DNA of 64,000 nucleotides from Candidatus Saccharimonadota bacterium. Its GTDB lineage: Bacteria > Patescibacteriota > Saccharimonadia > Saccharimonadales > Saccharimonadaceae. The stretch is from positions 1 to 64,000 of the forward strand of contig JAFWNF010000003.1 in the NCBI GenBank assembly GCA_017510445.1, read 5' to 3'. A model generated the notes under the pieces. It was not told the origin of the DNA and did not search any database. It worked only from the letters and a program-made list of their open reading frames with translations. Position numbers and translations under genes: made by a program. This document shows, one piece after another, positions 1-9,050 of this stretch (within the stretch, counting starts at the first letter, position 1; each line of letters begins with the position of its first letter).

Positions 1-1
1 C

Positions 2-2236
2 GGCAACATCTATGGCACAGAATTTAGGACCAGACTATTGTCGGTTGATAAAAATACCTTCACTGGTACGGTAACGCCTCCAGGCAGTGGAGCCTATACT
101 GAAGCAACCGTTACAAATCCCCCAGAAAACCTCGATAATAATCAAACTAATGATAGACCAGTTGACGCAGTAGACAAAAAGTACGATGATACAATCTTTG
201 CAGGATCTGACAATAACGATAGTATAAAAGCAACCTATAACCACGCTGCTACCGCTAAGGCTGACGAAAACACCACCAGCAAAGGTTGTGAGGCCATGGA
301 TGATTACGATATTCCATGGTATATAGATGGCGATCTCAGAAAATCAGGTGTCGACATAAGCACCATACCATTCCGTTTAGCCGTTAATAATCAAGAATGC
401 ATAAATCCAAAAGACCCGTTGCTCACTTCAGAGGGGGAAAGCTATACATACACCATCGACAACACTGCAGATGAACATAGTAGCGGTAATGCTATCGCTC
501 TTGGTACCAAAGACAGAGAATTCCTTCAAGGCGGTCATATAGCTTCAAAATATGAACTTCAGGCTGATAAAAGCCTTAAAGAGACAGGTGAGCTTAAAGC
601 CAACGTTAAGTTCAAAGTCTCTCGCCCTTGGAACTACAATCTATCAATCAAAAAATTTGCGATTAACCAACCTGGCGGTCTCTTCGTCACCGACGGCTCA
701 GTTACACTTTCCGCAGAAGTCATTAACAGAGCAAACTCAGAAGAGAGCAACCCATCTTATTCACCAAAAGATACAAAAGCAGAAATATACAAAATCCTAG
801 TTGAGGATACGAATCAGCGTAACTATTACAATGGGGTGTTAGGCTCCGGCAATGGTATTCCTGGTGCAGAATCTGCAGGCTTCATAGATCTCAACGATGA
901 CAAAGGCAATGGTATCAAGTACGCCCAAAAGAAAGCAACTGGAGAAGAACCGGGCTCTAGTGGAGTAAAAACTTCTGACTCAATAGATTATAGTTATGGA
1001 GACGACAAAGTTGGTCAACTCCTCTGTTTCTACCTCAGAGTTAACCATACTGATAGTAACAAGGATACAAATAATAACGGCGGCTATGTCAATGGCAGTA
1101 ATGGCGGTACGCCAAATAATAACTATCTTTACTCTAAACTTGCCTGTGCTACTCTCATTGGTGTTCCACATGCAGAATTCTGGGGAGGTAGTGTCTTCTC
1201 TACAGGAAATATAGAAACTAAGATTTATCAGCACACACGTCTCGGCGGTGGTAGTACGTTCATTATCGGCTCATGGGCTGACTATGGTGTGATTGGTAAA
1301 AATAATATTAGAGGTCTCGCATCTGGTAAAACAATCGGGCAAGAAAAAGTAGATGATAGCTATGATTGTAAACATCATCCGCTTACAATTAACAATAAAA
1401 CTTGTGAGGACAAAGGTACCCCCTCCGTTGACGAAACTTACCTAGATGCCACAGATCCAGCTGGTACTGCTATCTCCACAATCGGCCATAACCAAAGTAT
1501 TGTATCAACCAACACTAAAACCAGGCTCTTAAGCAAATATAGAAAAGTTAACGGTATCGAAGACCATGGTCTTTCTTCTATCCAACCCACTACTGCCAAT
1601 GCTCATGGCCAAGATTCCCAATACTACTGCTATACGAATGGCGATTTTACTACTCTAGTTAATTGCAACACAACCACATATGGAGATACTAACAATGCCT
1701 ATCGTTACACATATCAAGATGGAGATCTAGATATAGGAAATCTCACGCTCCAACATAGCACCACTCATGTTATTTACGCGACGAGAGATATCAATATCAA
1801 CGGCAATATTAAATACGATACATATGAAGGTAGCGGCTACACTAAACTCAGCCAAATTCCTCAATATATCATTATTGCTGATGGGAATATTAATATTGAT
1901 GACTCCGTCACAGAAATTAACGCATGGCTAATTGCGGATGCAGATAACAACGGCTCAGGTACAATTGATACTTGTACGTTCAATCAACCGAGCGCCGAAG
2001 ACTCTGGCAAGGAACTAATCAAAGGGCCAAATGATTACAACGCCAATGTCTGTAATGATCAACTTGTTGTTAAAGGTCCTGTCTTTGCTAATAAACTACA
2101 GTTAAGCCGTACACAATTTGGCGCAGCAGAGAAGTTCGATATCAATCCACTTTCTTACTATTGGGCCTATGCTCAAGCTAAGGAGAGTGGGAGGTCAACA
2201 ACGGTATATCTACATCCGCTAGCGCCTAGATATTGA
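2..2236 (+). CDS. large surface/secreted protein, 5'-truncated by window edge
   Basis: The reading frame is open from the first in-frame codon at position 2, so the gene begins upstream; a TTG at 38 is not a convincing start. The visible ~744 residues are Asn/Thr/Asp/Ser-rich and have no transmembrane segment. The C-terminal half has repeated short beta-like stretches (around GNIETKIYQHT, GDLDIGNLTLQHS, DININGNIKY, GNINIDDSVTEINAW), resembling a stacked beta-helix. The protein ends in KGPVFANKLQLSRT and YYWAYAQA, a tail I associate with very large exported proteins of Saccharibacteria and relatives. A role in the cell surface or pilus is inference. No catalytic motif was seen. The downstream gene nrnA has its own promoter. 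Confidence 0.6.
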   Translation, partial: GNIYGTEFRTRLLSVDKNTFTGTVTPPGSGAYTEATVTNPPENLDNNQTNDRPVDAVDKKYDDTIFAGSDNNDSIKATYNHAATAKADENTTSKGCEAMDDYDIPWYIDGDLRKSGVDISTIPFRLAVNNQECINPKDPLLTSEGESYTYTIDNTADEHSSGNAIALGTKDREFLQGGHIASKYELQADKSLKETGELKANVKFKVSRPWNYNLSIKKFAINQPGGLFVTDGSVTLSAEVINRANSEESNPSYSPKDTKAEIYKILVEDTNQRNYYNGVLGSGNGIPGAESAGFIDLNDDKGNGIKYAQKKATGEEPGSSGVKTSDSIDYSYGDDKVGQLLCFYLRVNHTDSNKDTNNNGGYVNGSNGGTPNNNYLYSKLACATLIGVPHAEFWGGSVFSTGNIETKIYQHTRLGGGSTFIIGSWADYGVIGKNNIRGLASGKTIGQEKVDDSYDCKHHPLTINNKTCEDKGTPSVDETYLDATDPAGTAISTIGHNQSIVSTNTKTRLLSKYRKVNGIEDHGLSSIQPTTANAHGQDSQYYCYTNGDFTTLVNCNTTTYGDTNNAYRYTYQDGDLDIGNLTLQHSTTHVIYATRDININGNIKYDTYEGSGYTKLSQIPQYIIIADGNINIDDSVTEINAWLIADADNNGSGTIDTCTFNQPSAEDSGKELIKGPNDYNANVCNDQLVVKGPVFANKLQLSRTQFGAAEKFDINPLSYYWAYAQAKESGRSTTVYLHPLAPRY

Positions 2237-2245
2237 TAAGAATCA

Positions 2246-2254
2246 TGTTATAAT
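2246..2254 (+). promoter_or_regulatory. extended -10 (TGTTATAAT), leaderless promoter of nrnA
   Basis: Consensus TGN-TATAAT with TATAAT at 2249-2254 and the ATG at 2261, leaving 6 nt. The predicted transcript starts at or next to the start codon, and no Shine-Dalgarno site fits in between. Confidence 0.75.
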
Positions 2255-2260
2255 AAAAAC

Positions 2261-3241
2261 ATGTACAATAATTTTGCAGAATTTCTCAAAAACAAAGAAA
2301 AGATCTCTATAATCCAAGCTGAAAATCCCGATGGCGACTCATTGGGCTCGGCACTTGCTCTTGATTATATTCTTGATGACAAAGAAATCTCTCATTATTG
2401 TCCAGTAGACATTCCAAAATACCTACATTATTACCAAGATTGGTCAAGAATTTCCAACGAATTTGATTTCGATACTGATGGTTATATTATTGTCGACACC
2501 GCCGCCGAAATTCTTCTCAGCAAACTTCTCGATAACTCAAAAATCAAAGAAGCCTTAGAAACCAAACCAGTTTTCGTTCTCGATCATCATGAAACCGAAG
2601 ATGATCTTAGTTTTTCTCATGAAAAAATCATCGAACAACTTCCGGCATGTTGCGATCTCATCTATAAAATCGCAAAAACACTAAAATTCGAAACAAATAA
2701 GTTCGCCTCTGAAGCAATAGTTTCCGGTATTCTCGCCGACACTCTCGGTCTATCTTCCGCCACAGTCACCGCAGATACTTTCCGCACTGTCGCAGAATTA
2801 GTTGACCTAGGCGCCAATATTGCCGAATTAGAAGAAAAACGACGTGAATTTATGAAGAAATCACCTCGAATTCTTTCTTATAAAGCTGACCTTATCAAAA
2901 GAATCGAATATTCACTCGACGGAGAACTCGCTACCGTCCATATTCCATGGGATGACATCAAAGAATATTCAGACGAATATAATCCAAATGTCCTCATCCT
3001 AGAAGAAATGAGACTTGTGGAGGGCGTAAAAATCGCTATCGCCATTAAAACATATCCTGACGGCAAATTGACTGGCAAAATTCGCACGTCGCTCCCAATT
3101 GCAGACCAAATTGCTGGCTATTTTGGCGGTGGCGGTCATCCATATGCGTCCGGTTTCAGAACCTACAATTTAACATACGAAGACGCTTTAAAAGATATCG
3201 TAAAAATCTCTTACCAACTCTTAACTTCCAATGAGAAATAG
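2261..3241 (+). CDS. nrnA: DHH-family phosphoesterase (NrnA-like oligoribonuclease / pAp phosphatase)
   Basis: A 326-aa cytosolic protein of the DHH/DHHA1 superfamily. The first metal motif NPDGDS lies at residues 22-27, a VDTA motif near 80, the signature DHH inside VLDHHETED near 110, and the C-terminal substrate-binding GGGGHPYASG near 290. NrnA degrades short oligonucleotides to mononucleotides and dephosphorylates pAp; c-di-NMP phosphodiesterases share the fold and are an alternative. The length is usual for NrnA. It is read from its own leaderless promoter and is probably co-transcribed with cysS, 8 nt downstream. Confidence 0.88.
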   Translation: MYNNFAEFLKNKEKISIIQAENPDGDSLGSALALDYILDDKEISHYCPVDIPKYLHYYQDWSRISNEFDFDTDGYIIVDTAAEILLSKLLDNSKIKEALETKPVFVLDHHETEDDLSFSHEKIIEQLPACCDLIYKIAKTLKFETNKFASEAIVSGILADTLGLSSATVTADTFRTVAELVDLGANIAELEEKRREFMKKSPRILSYKADLIKRIEYSLDGELATVHIPWDDIKEYSDEYNPNVLILEEMRLVEGVKIAIAIKTYPDGKLTGKIRTSLPIADQIAGYFGGGGHPYASGFRTYNLTYEDALKDIVKISYQLLTSNEK

Positions 3242-3249
3242 GAACGGAT

Positions 3250-4629
3250 ATGATTAAACTTAAAAATACAGCCACAAAAAAATTAGAAGAATTTAAACCA
3301 ATTAACCCAAACGAAGTAAAAATCTATTCTTGTGGCCCAACCGTCTATGGCTATCAACATATTGGTAATTACGCATCATATATTTATTGGGACTTATTAA
3401 CAAGAACCATGAAATTAAACGGCTATAACGTAAAACGAATTATAAATCTCACCGACGTCGGACATCTTACATCAGATGAAGATGATGGCGAAGACAAAAT
3501 GGAAAAAGGCGCCCGAAAAGAAGGAAAGACTGTATGGGAAATTGCAGAGTATTATATTGATGATTTTATTAAAAATTACAAGTTATTAAATCTCCTCCTA
3601 CCCGATAAATTCTGCCGTGCAACCGATTACATAGAAGAAGACAAAAAATCAGTGCAAACAATGATTGACAAAAACTATACCTACGAGACCGAAGATGGTA
3701 TTTATTTTGACACTTCAAAATTCCCCGAATATGCAAATTTTGCTCGTCTCGATCTTGAAGGATTGAAGGCGGGAGCTAGAGTCGATTTTAATTCTGAGAA
3801 AAAAAATGTCTCAGATTTCGCCGTTTGGAAATTCATCAAACCAGGCGAGAAACATGCAATGCGCTGGGACTTCCTTAATCGCCCAGGCTATCCAGGCTGG
3901 CATCTTGAATGTTCAACAATTATTCATAAAGAATTAGGCGAGCCAATTGATATCCATACAGGAGGAATTGACCATATTCCAATCCATCATACCAACGAAA
4001 TCGCGCAAACATATGCTATGACAGAAAAACCACTCGCAAAATACTGGCTCCACTGTAATTTCATTACAATAGACAATGAAAAAATCTCTAAATCTTTAGG
4101 TAACATTTATACTCTTCAGGATCTTGCAGAAAAAGGTTTTTCACCAATGGACTATAAAATGTGGGTTCTTTCTGGAACATATTCAGGAACGAGAAACTTT
4201 TCTTTTAGTGACTTAGAAGCAGTCAAAAACCGTCGCAAAAACTGGCGCAATAAAATCGCCATGATATACCAATCAACCCTTAAAAACGCTGATGGAAGCG
4301 CACTCGAAACTTCCGAAAAAAACTTCAAAGAAAAAATTCTCAATGCGGTTAATAACGACTTAAATTCCGCTTCCGCATTTGCACTCATAGATCAACTCCC
4401 AGAAACCACATCAAAATCTATATGGGAATTTATTGATGAATTATTTGGCCTAAATCTAATAAATGATTCACCGAATATCACAGAAGAGCAGACAAAACTA
4501 TTAGCAGAACGAAAAAAAGCTAGGGAAGAAAAGAATTTTGAAAAATCCGACGAACTTCGCTCAAAACTCGAAAACACAGGCATATCAGTAAAAGACACGC
4601 CAAACGGCCAAATTTGGCAATATATCTAA
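3250..4629 (+). CDS. cysS: cysteine--tRNA ligase
   Basis: A class I aminoacyl-tRNA synthetase of 459 aa, a typical length. The Zn/Cys-binding CGPTVYGYQHIGN (HIGH variant) is near residues 28-40, the second zinc region is LECSTI, then HTGGIDHIPIHH, and the KMSKS loop is KISKSLGN near 278. It charges tRNA-Cys in the cytosol. It follows nrnA by 8 nt with a weak AGGAAC ribosome site. The linker after the catalytic core contains a copy of the dispersed repeat (4291-4320), read in frame as DGSALETSE. It converges on the next gene with a 4-nt stop-codon overlap. Confidence 0.96.
   Translation: MIKLKNTATKKLEEFKPINPNEVKIYSCGPTVYGYQHIGNYASYIYWDLLTRTMKLNGYNVKRIINLTDVGHLTSDEDDGEDKMEKGARKEGKTVWEIAEYYIDDFIKNYKLLNLLLPDKFCRATDYIEEDKKSVQTMIDKNYTYETEDGIYFDTSKFPEYANFARLDLEGLKAGARVDFNSEKKNVSDFAVWKFIKPGEKHAMRWDFLNRPGYPGWHLECSTIIHKELGEPIDIHTGGIDHIPIHHTNEIAQTYAMTEKPLAKYWLHCNFITIDNEKISKSLGNIYTLQDLAEKGFSPMDYKMWVLSGTYSGTRNFSFSDLEAVKNRRKNWRNKIAMIYQSTLKNADGSALETSEKNFKEKILNAVNNDLNSASAFALIDQLPETTSKSIWEFIDELFGLNLINDSPNITEEQTKLLAERKKAREEKNFEKSDELRSKLENTGISVKDTPNGQIWQYI
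4291..4320. repeat. dispersed short repeat, intragenic copy inside cysS
   Basis: From GATGGAAGCGC through CTCGAAACTTCCGAAAAA. It matches the intergenic copy at 47119-47143 with one mismatch over 25 nt, the copy at 17134-17161 over the CTCGAAACTTCCGAA core, and the right half of the island repeats. GGAAG and CTTCC can pair. Confidence 0.6.
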
Positions 4630-5738
4630 CTCTTCTCTCTAAGCTCTCTAATTTCTTTCAAGCGAGGAATTTCGTCAATCAAAACCTTTATGCAGCCCGC
4701 AATCGGAATAGCCACAATCGCACCAAGAAGTCCAGCAACATAAACACCAATCGTCACAGAAGCCAAGACGATCAAAGGTGAAAGCATCAGGGCGTCACCT
4801 TGAATCTTCGGCGCAATTCCATTATTTTCGATTTGTGCATAAATAATATAAAATACCGCAAAGACGATGCCGGCTAGCGGACTACTAAACAAAAGAATTA
4901 GGGAGACAAGGACACAGCCAATTATCTGCCCAAACATCGGAATTAAATAAAAAGTCATCGTAATTAGTCCCATAGGAAGCGCAAGTGCCGGCTCAAAATT
5001 AAAAATCAAAGAGAGGATAAACACCACAAACGCAGTTACACCCCCATCAAGTAACGCAATTGTTACTTGTTTAGCAACATAAGTAGAAATTACATTCCCC
5101 ATTTTACTCGTAATCTTTCTAGCTTCTTCTGTCGCTTCGTCTTTTTTTCTACCGGACAATCTTACCCAAAATTCATTATATAACTTTGGGCCTTCGAGCA
5201 AAAAGAGAAGCGTTAAAATCAAAGAGAGGCCACCAGCCGATATAGCCCCAACCACAGCACCGAAAGTTGCAAAAGCCGTATTCCCGAGATTTCCTAAAAT
5301 ATCTGAACTTACATTTGAGATTGCCGAAATCATATCATCTTTTAGATTTTCTAAACCAAAATTCCTACCAATGTTATTCACGCCTTCCCATCCACCCAGA
5401 GTTTTTTCGAACATATCAGGAAGATTCCCAACGAACCTGACAGTCTCAGAGACAACAACTGGTCCAATCACGGCGACAATTATTAAAATTGCAAAAATTA
5501 CAATCAAAAAAGCGAGAACAGACGAAAGCTGTTTTTTATTTGTCTTTTTTCTTTTCAAAAAAAGATTATTAATTTTATCGGCAAGAGGCTTAATGGCAAT
5601 TGCAAGAAAAAGACCAATCCCAACAATTAAAAGCCCTTTCCAAGCCAAAAATATAAAGCCAGCAACAAATGCAAAACCTAAAATAACAAGCCAAAATCTC
5701 ACAAATGTTTTCGTTTCAAAACTAATAGTCTTACTCAT
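4626..5738 (-). CDS. AI-2E family (PF01594-type) membrane permease
   Basis: A 370-aa polytopic membrane protein with about eight hydrophobic segments. It has the family's hallmark C-terminal region: YLIPMFGQIIG near residue 270, then the PKIQGDALMLSPL stretch followed by a long hydrophobic pair. Members were named for autoinducer-2 export (TqsA), but many transport other substrates or act as Na+/H+ antiporters, so the substrate is unknown. The ATG at 5738 is preceded by a perfect AAGGAGG. The stop codon overlaps the cysS stop (CTAA) and no terminator separates the two convergent genes. Confidence 0.85.
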   Translation of the reverse strand: MSKTISFETKTFVRFWLVILGFAFVAGFIFLAWKGLLIVGIGLFLAIAIKPLADKINNLFLKRKKTNKKQLSSVLAFLIVIFAILIIVAVIGPVVVSETVRFVGNLPDMFEKTLGGWEGVNNIGRNFGLENLKDDMISAISNVSSDILGNLGNTAFATFGAVVGAISAGGLSLILTLLFLLEGPKLYNEFWVRLSGRKKDEATEEARKITSKMGNVISTYVAKQVTIALLDGGVTAFVVFILSLIFNFEPALALPMGLITMTFYLIPMFGQIIGCVLVSLILLFSSPLAGIVFAVFYIIYAQIENNGIAPKIQGDALMLSPLIVLASVTIGVYVAGLLGAIVAIPIAGCIKVLIDEIPRLKEIRELREKS

Positions 5739-5758
5739 TAACCTCCTTGTTTAAGATA

Positions 5759-5767
5759 ATTATACCA
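5759..5767 (-). promoter_or_regulatory. extended -10 promoter for the AI-2E permease
   Basis: On the minus strand TGG-TATAAT, followed about 10 nt later by AAGGAGG (plus 5742-5748) and the ATG at 5738. This is a short but real leader, unlike the leaderless genes. Confidence 0.65.
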
Positions 5768-5812
5768 TAACCAAATTAAGTATGATAAAATTTCAATGAT
5801 TAAAGGAGAATT

Positions 5813-6163
5813 ATGCCATACAAAAAAATTGATTTTGAGAGTACGACAAAATTTAATAAAAATGGTGTAGACTTTATCGGTTACGGCGCGATTAATAACA
5901 ATCTGTCCGTAGTCATGGAGACGGTAAAAGAAGGCCATTTTGAAGAATTTATTCACGACAAAAGCACCTTTACTTATATTTTTTTGGAGGGGTCGGGAAC
6001 ATTTTATCTAGATGATGAAAAAATAGATGTTCAAGCTGGTGATATTTTATCTATAGAACCAGGAACTAGAATTTACTATAAAGGTAATCTGAAGCAATTG
6101 CTAATCACAACGCCAGCTTACGACCCAAAATATGAAAGGCATATTAGAAATATCGATAAATAA
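5813..6163 (+). CDS. small cupin-domain protein
   Basis: 116 aa. A single beta-barrel cupin is suggested by the conserved turn GSGTFYLDDEKIDVQAGDILSIEPGT (about residues 61-86), matching cupin motif 1/2 spacing. The usual metal-binding His pair is poorly conserved: I see H only near 43 and 48. Enzymatic activity is therefore uncertain and a sugar-binding or regulatory role is equally possible. The ATG is preceded by AAAGGAGAA, with a TATGATAAAAT box at 5781-5791. It stands alone between divergent and leaderless neighbours. Confidence 0.65.
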   Translation: MPYKKIDFESTTKFNKNGVDFIGYGAINNNLSVVMETVKEGHFEEFIHDKSTFTYIFLEGSGTFYLDDEKIDVQAGDILSIEPGTRIYYKGNLKQLLITTPAYDPKYERHIRNIDK

Positions 6164-6175
6164 TAAATCGATTTG

Positions 6176-6184
6176 TGGTATAAT
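6176..6184 (+). promoter_or_regulatory. extended -10 (TGGTATAAT), leaderless promoter
   Basis: TATAAT at 6179-6184, with exactly 6 nt to the ATG at 6191. It also decides the start: the in-frame TTG at 6173 lies upstream of the predicted transcription start. Confidence 0.75.
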
Positions 6185-6190
6185 TTTCTC

Positions 6191-7291
6191 ATGGTTAATT
6201 CAGAGTCGGAGAGAAAGCCAAACCTGAAAAAAGGAATTTTAGTTGCTATTTTCGTAGTTTTTAACGCCGCAATTATCCTCTGGACAGCACTTTCCGAATT
6301 TGCCGATAAAGAAAATGCCGTTAAATTTAGTGATGTAAACTTGAACGGCTGGCTTCTTATTCCCGCATTAATGACATTTTTGGTGGCAATCAGTGCAGAA
6401 ATTACAAAATATATCTTGATGATGAAAAGATGCTGTAACGTCTTCGACCCAAGAACAGCAATCAGAACATTCATCCTCGGTCGTTATTACGACAACATCA
6501 CACCCGCAGCCGTTGGCGGGCAACCATTCCAATTCATGTATATGAAAAAACACGGAATAAAAAACGGCTACTCGACAATCATACCTATGATCGGCATGAT
6601 AACGACCCAAGTCGGTTTTTTGCTCGTCGCAATTCCAACCTTTATCCTTCTCGGGAACAGAATATCGATTGGAGTTCTTGGCTCAGGATGTTTAGGGTTA
6701 ATGTTTTATGCGGTATTTCCAATCGGAATATTACTTGCAACATTCTTCCGTAGTACGGTTTCAAAAATTGTCACCTCTTTTGTGAAACTGCTTGCAAAAA
6801 TTCATATCGTAAAAGATAAAGAAAAATCTGTAGAAAAAGCAGAAAAGACAATCGACCAATACGTAAAGTGCATCAAAACAATCTTCAAAGACAAAAAGCT
6901 TGCTATCAGCCTTATTTTACTCAGTGTTGTTTTCCAAGTTTTTGTCAGTTTCATTCCATTCTTTGTTCTAAAAGCATTTGGCGGAAACATCGAATTCTTT
7001 ACCTGTTTCGTAACAATCATCTCGATTTCAAGTGCAATCTACTTCATTCCTACTCCAGGAAACGCAGGCGCAGCAGAAGGTTCATTCTTCTTTGTCTTTT
7101 CTAGCCTTACGTCAGGTTACGTTTTCTGGGCAATGCTTTTCTGGAGATTCTTCAGCTATTATTCTTATATCCTTGCCGGCGTAACTATCTACTCGCTAAT
7201 TGCGTATGAAAAAAGAACTAAACACTATCTACTCGACGACATAAAAGAAAAAATTAATAGCAAGCGAAAAGCGCCAAAGAAGACGAACTGA
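6191..7291 (+). CDS. lysylphosphatidylglycerol-synthase-TM / UPF0104 flippase-like membrane protein
   Basis: 366 aa with about eight membrane helices. The family motifs are GRYYDNITPAAVGGQPF near residue 100 and PTPGNAGAAEGSFF near 290, as in the membrane half of MprF and related proteins. These proteins are thought to move or modify lipids; there is no aminoacyl-transferase domain here, so only the membrane domain is present. The ATG at 6191 was chosen from the promoter position. The next gene starts 1 nt after the stop, making an operon with an ABC exporter pair. That suggests envelope lipid or drug handling (inference). Confidence 0.8.
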   Translation: MVNSESERKPNLKKGILVAIFVVFNAAIILWTALSEFADKENAVKFSDVNLNGWLLIPALMTFLVAISAEITKYILMMKRCCNVFDPRTAIRTFILGRYYDNITPAAVGGQPFQFMYMKKHGIKNGYSTIIPMIGMITTQVGFLLVAIPTFILLGNRISIGVLGSGCLGLMFYAVFPIGILLATFFRSTVSKIVTSFVKLLAKIHIVKDKEKSVEKAEKTIDQYVKCIKTIFKDKKLAISLILLSVVFQVFVSFIPFFVLKAFGGNIEFFTCFVTIISISSAIYFIPTPGNAGAAEGSFFFVFSSLTSGYVFWAMLFWRFFSYYSYILAGVTIYSLIAYEKRTKHYLLDDIKEKINSKRKAPKKTN

Positions 7292-7292
7292 A

Positions 7293-9050
7293 ATGTTAAA
7301 ACTGGCAAAATACCTAAAGCCATATTTCTTGCAGTGCATTCTACTCGCATTCGCAACAGCCACACAGACATGGTTCACATTACTTTTGCCGTCCGAAATG
7401 GCGAAAATCGTTAACAATGGTATCGTCGAAAACAATATAGCTTTCATTTATGAATCAGGGTTAAGAATGTTGGTTTTCGTTCTAGTCTCCTCACTATGCG
7501 CAATCGCTTCGGGCTATTTGTCAGCATATATCGGCTCACGTTTTTCCCGCGATCTTCGCGCAGATATTTATGCTAAAGTTTTAAATTTTAGTATCGCAGA
7601 CAATGACAAATTCAGCACCGCATCATTAATTACACGCACAACAAACGACGTAAACCAAGTCCAACAGACCTATTCAATGATCTTATCGATGTTTCTTAGA
7701 GCGCCAATGATGGCAATAGTTGCCCTGATTCAAGCCTTCGCAACGGCACAAGACATGACATGGATAATCGCGCTTGCAGTAGCCATAATTCTCATATCAG
7801 CTATTTCAATAATCTCATTTGCAATTCCAAAATTTAAAATATTCCAAAAACTATTCGACAAAATTACACTTATTACGCGTGAAAATTTAACTGGCATTCG
7901 CGTCATACGTGCATTCAACAATCAAAAAATTGAGAGAAAAAAATTTAGCCAAACCAACATAGAATTAACGGGCATTTTAACCTGGATGAGTAAAGTCACG
8001 GGGCTCGTCACACCTATCATTACTTTTGTATTCGACGGGATCTGTCTACTTTGTATTTGGATTGGTTTAAAAAACTACGAATTCGACGCAAACTATCTTG
8101 GTAACATGATGGCATTTATGCAGTATGCCATCCAGGTCGTCATGTCATTTATGATTCTAACTTTGTTCTTTGTAAGTATCCCGCGCGCAAACGTTTCCGC
8201 AGGGCGTATCAAAGAAGTATTGAATACTCATTCAAAAATTATCTGGCCAAAAAAGACGAAGACAGAGCCATCAAAAACACCATCTGTTATATTCAAAGAT
8301 GTTGATTTTCGATATGGCGAAGCAGAAGATAATGTTTTAAATGATGTCAGCTTTGAAGCAAAAGTCGGAGAGACGACCGCTATTATTGGGAGCACTGGCT
8401 CTGGAAAATCAACAATCGCAAATCTTATTCTAAGATTTTATGACGCTACAAATGGAAAAGTTTTAATCAATGGCGTAAATGTAAAAGATTTTTCAAAAAA
8501 AGATTTGATGAAAAAGATTGGATACGTTCCTCAACGCGGAATTCTTTTTAGTGGAACAATAGAATCAAACATTAAATTTTCAAATCCAAATATAACTGAC
8601 GAAAAAATGGAAAAAGCTTCGAAAATATCCCAGTCAAAAGAATTTGTTGAAAAAAATCCAGAAAAGTACAACTTAAAAATATCACAACGTGGCACAAACG
8701 TTTCTGGCGGACAAAAACAGCGTCTCTCTATTGCTCGTGCAATCGCAAAAAACCCAGAAATATACATCTTCGACGATTCATTCTCCGCACTTGATATGAA
8801 AACAGATAAAAAACTCAGAGAAGAATTAAAAGAAATTGTAAAAGAAAGCGTAACAATAATAATTGCCCAAAGAATCAATACAATTAAAGATGCCGATCAA
8901 ATTATTGTCCTAGACAAAGGACGCATTGTTGGAAAGGGGAATCATCATAGCCTACTCAGGACATGTAAAATATACAACGAGATAGTTAAATCACAATTAT
9001 CGGAGGCTGAATTCGAAAAAGAGCTGTTAAACGCCAGGGAGGAAAAATAA
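7293..9050 (+). CDS. ABC exporter half-transporter with degenerate ATPase site
   Basis: 585 aa: six transmembrane helices (about 1-310) followed by a nucleotide-binding domain. Walker A is GSTGSGKST and the signature is VSGGQKQR. Walker B is IYIFDD, with Asp where the catalytic Glu should be, and the switch loop is AQR instead of AHR. These substitutions match the degenerate half of heterodimeric exporters such as TM287/288. The protein therefore very likely pairs with the overlapping downstream gene. The substrate is unknown, with multidrug or lipid the usual options. Confidence 0.9.
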   Translation: MLKLAKYLKPYFLQCILLAFATATQTWFTLLLPSEMAKIVNNGIVENNIAFIYESGLRMLVFVLVSSLCAIASGYLSAYIGSRFSRDLRADIYAKVLNFSIADNDKFSTASLITRTTNDVNQVQQTYSMILSMFLRAPMMAIVALIQAFATAQDMTWIIALAVAIILISAISIISFAIPKFKIFQKLFDKITLITRENLTGIRVIRAFNNQKIERKKFSQTNIELTGILTWMSKVTGLVTPIITFVFDGICLLCIWIGLKNYEFDANYLGNMMAFMQYAIQVVMSFMILTLFFVSIPRANVSAGRIKEVLNTHSKIIWPKKTKTEPSKTPSVIFKDVDFRYGEAEDNVLNDVSFEAKVGETTAIIGSTGSGKSTIANLILRFYDATNGKVLINGVNVKDFSKKDLMKKIGYVPQRGILFSGTIESNIKFSNPNITDEKMEKASKISQSKEFVEKNPEKYNLKISQRGTNVSGGQKQRLSIARAIAKNPEIYIFDDSFSALDMKTDKKLREELKEIVKESVTIIIAQRINTIKDADQIIVLDKGRIVGKGNHHSLLRTCKIYNEIVKSQLSEAEFEKELLNAREEK

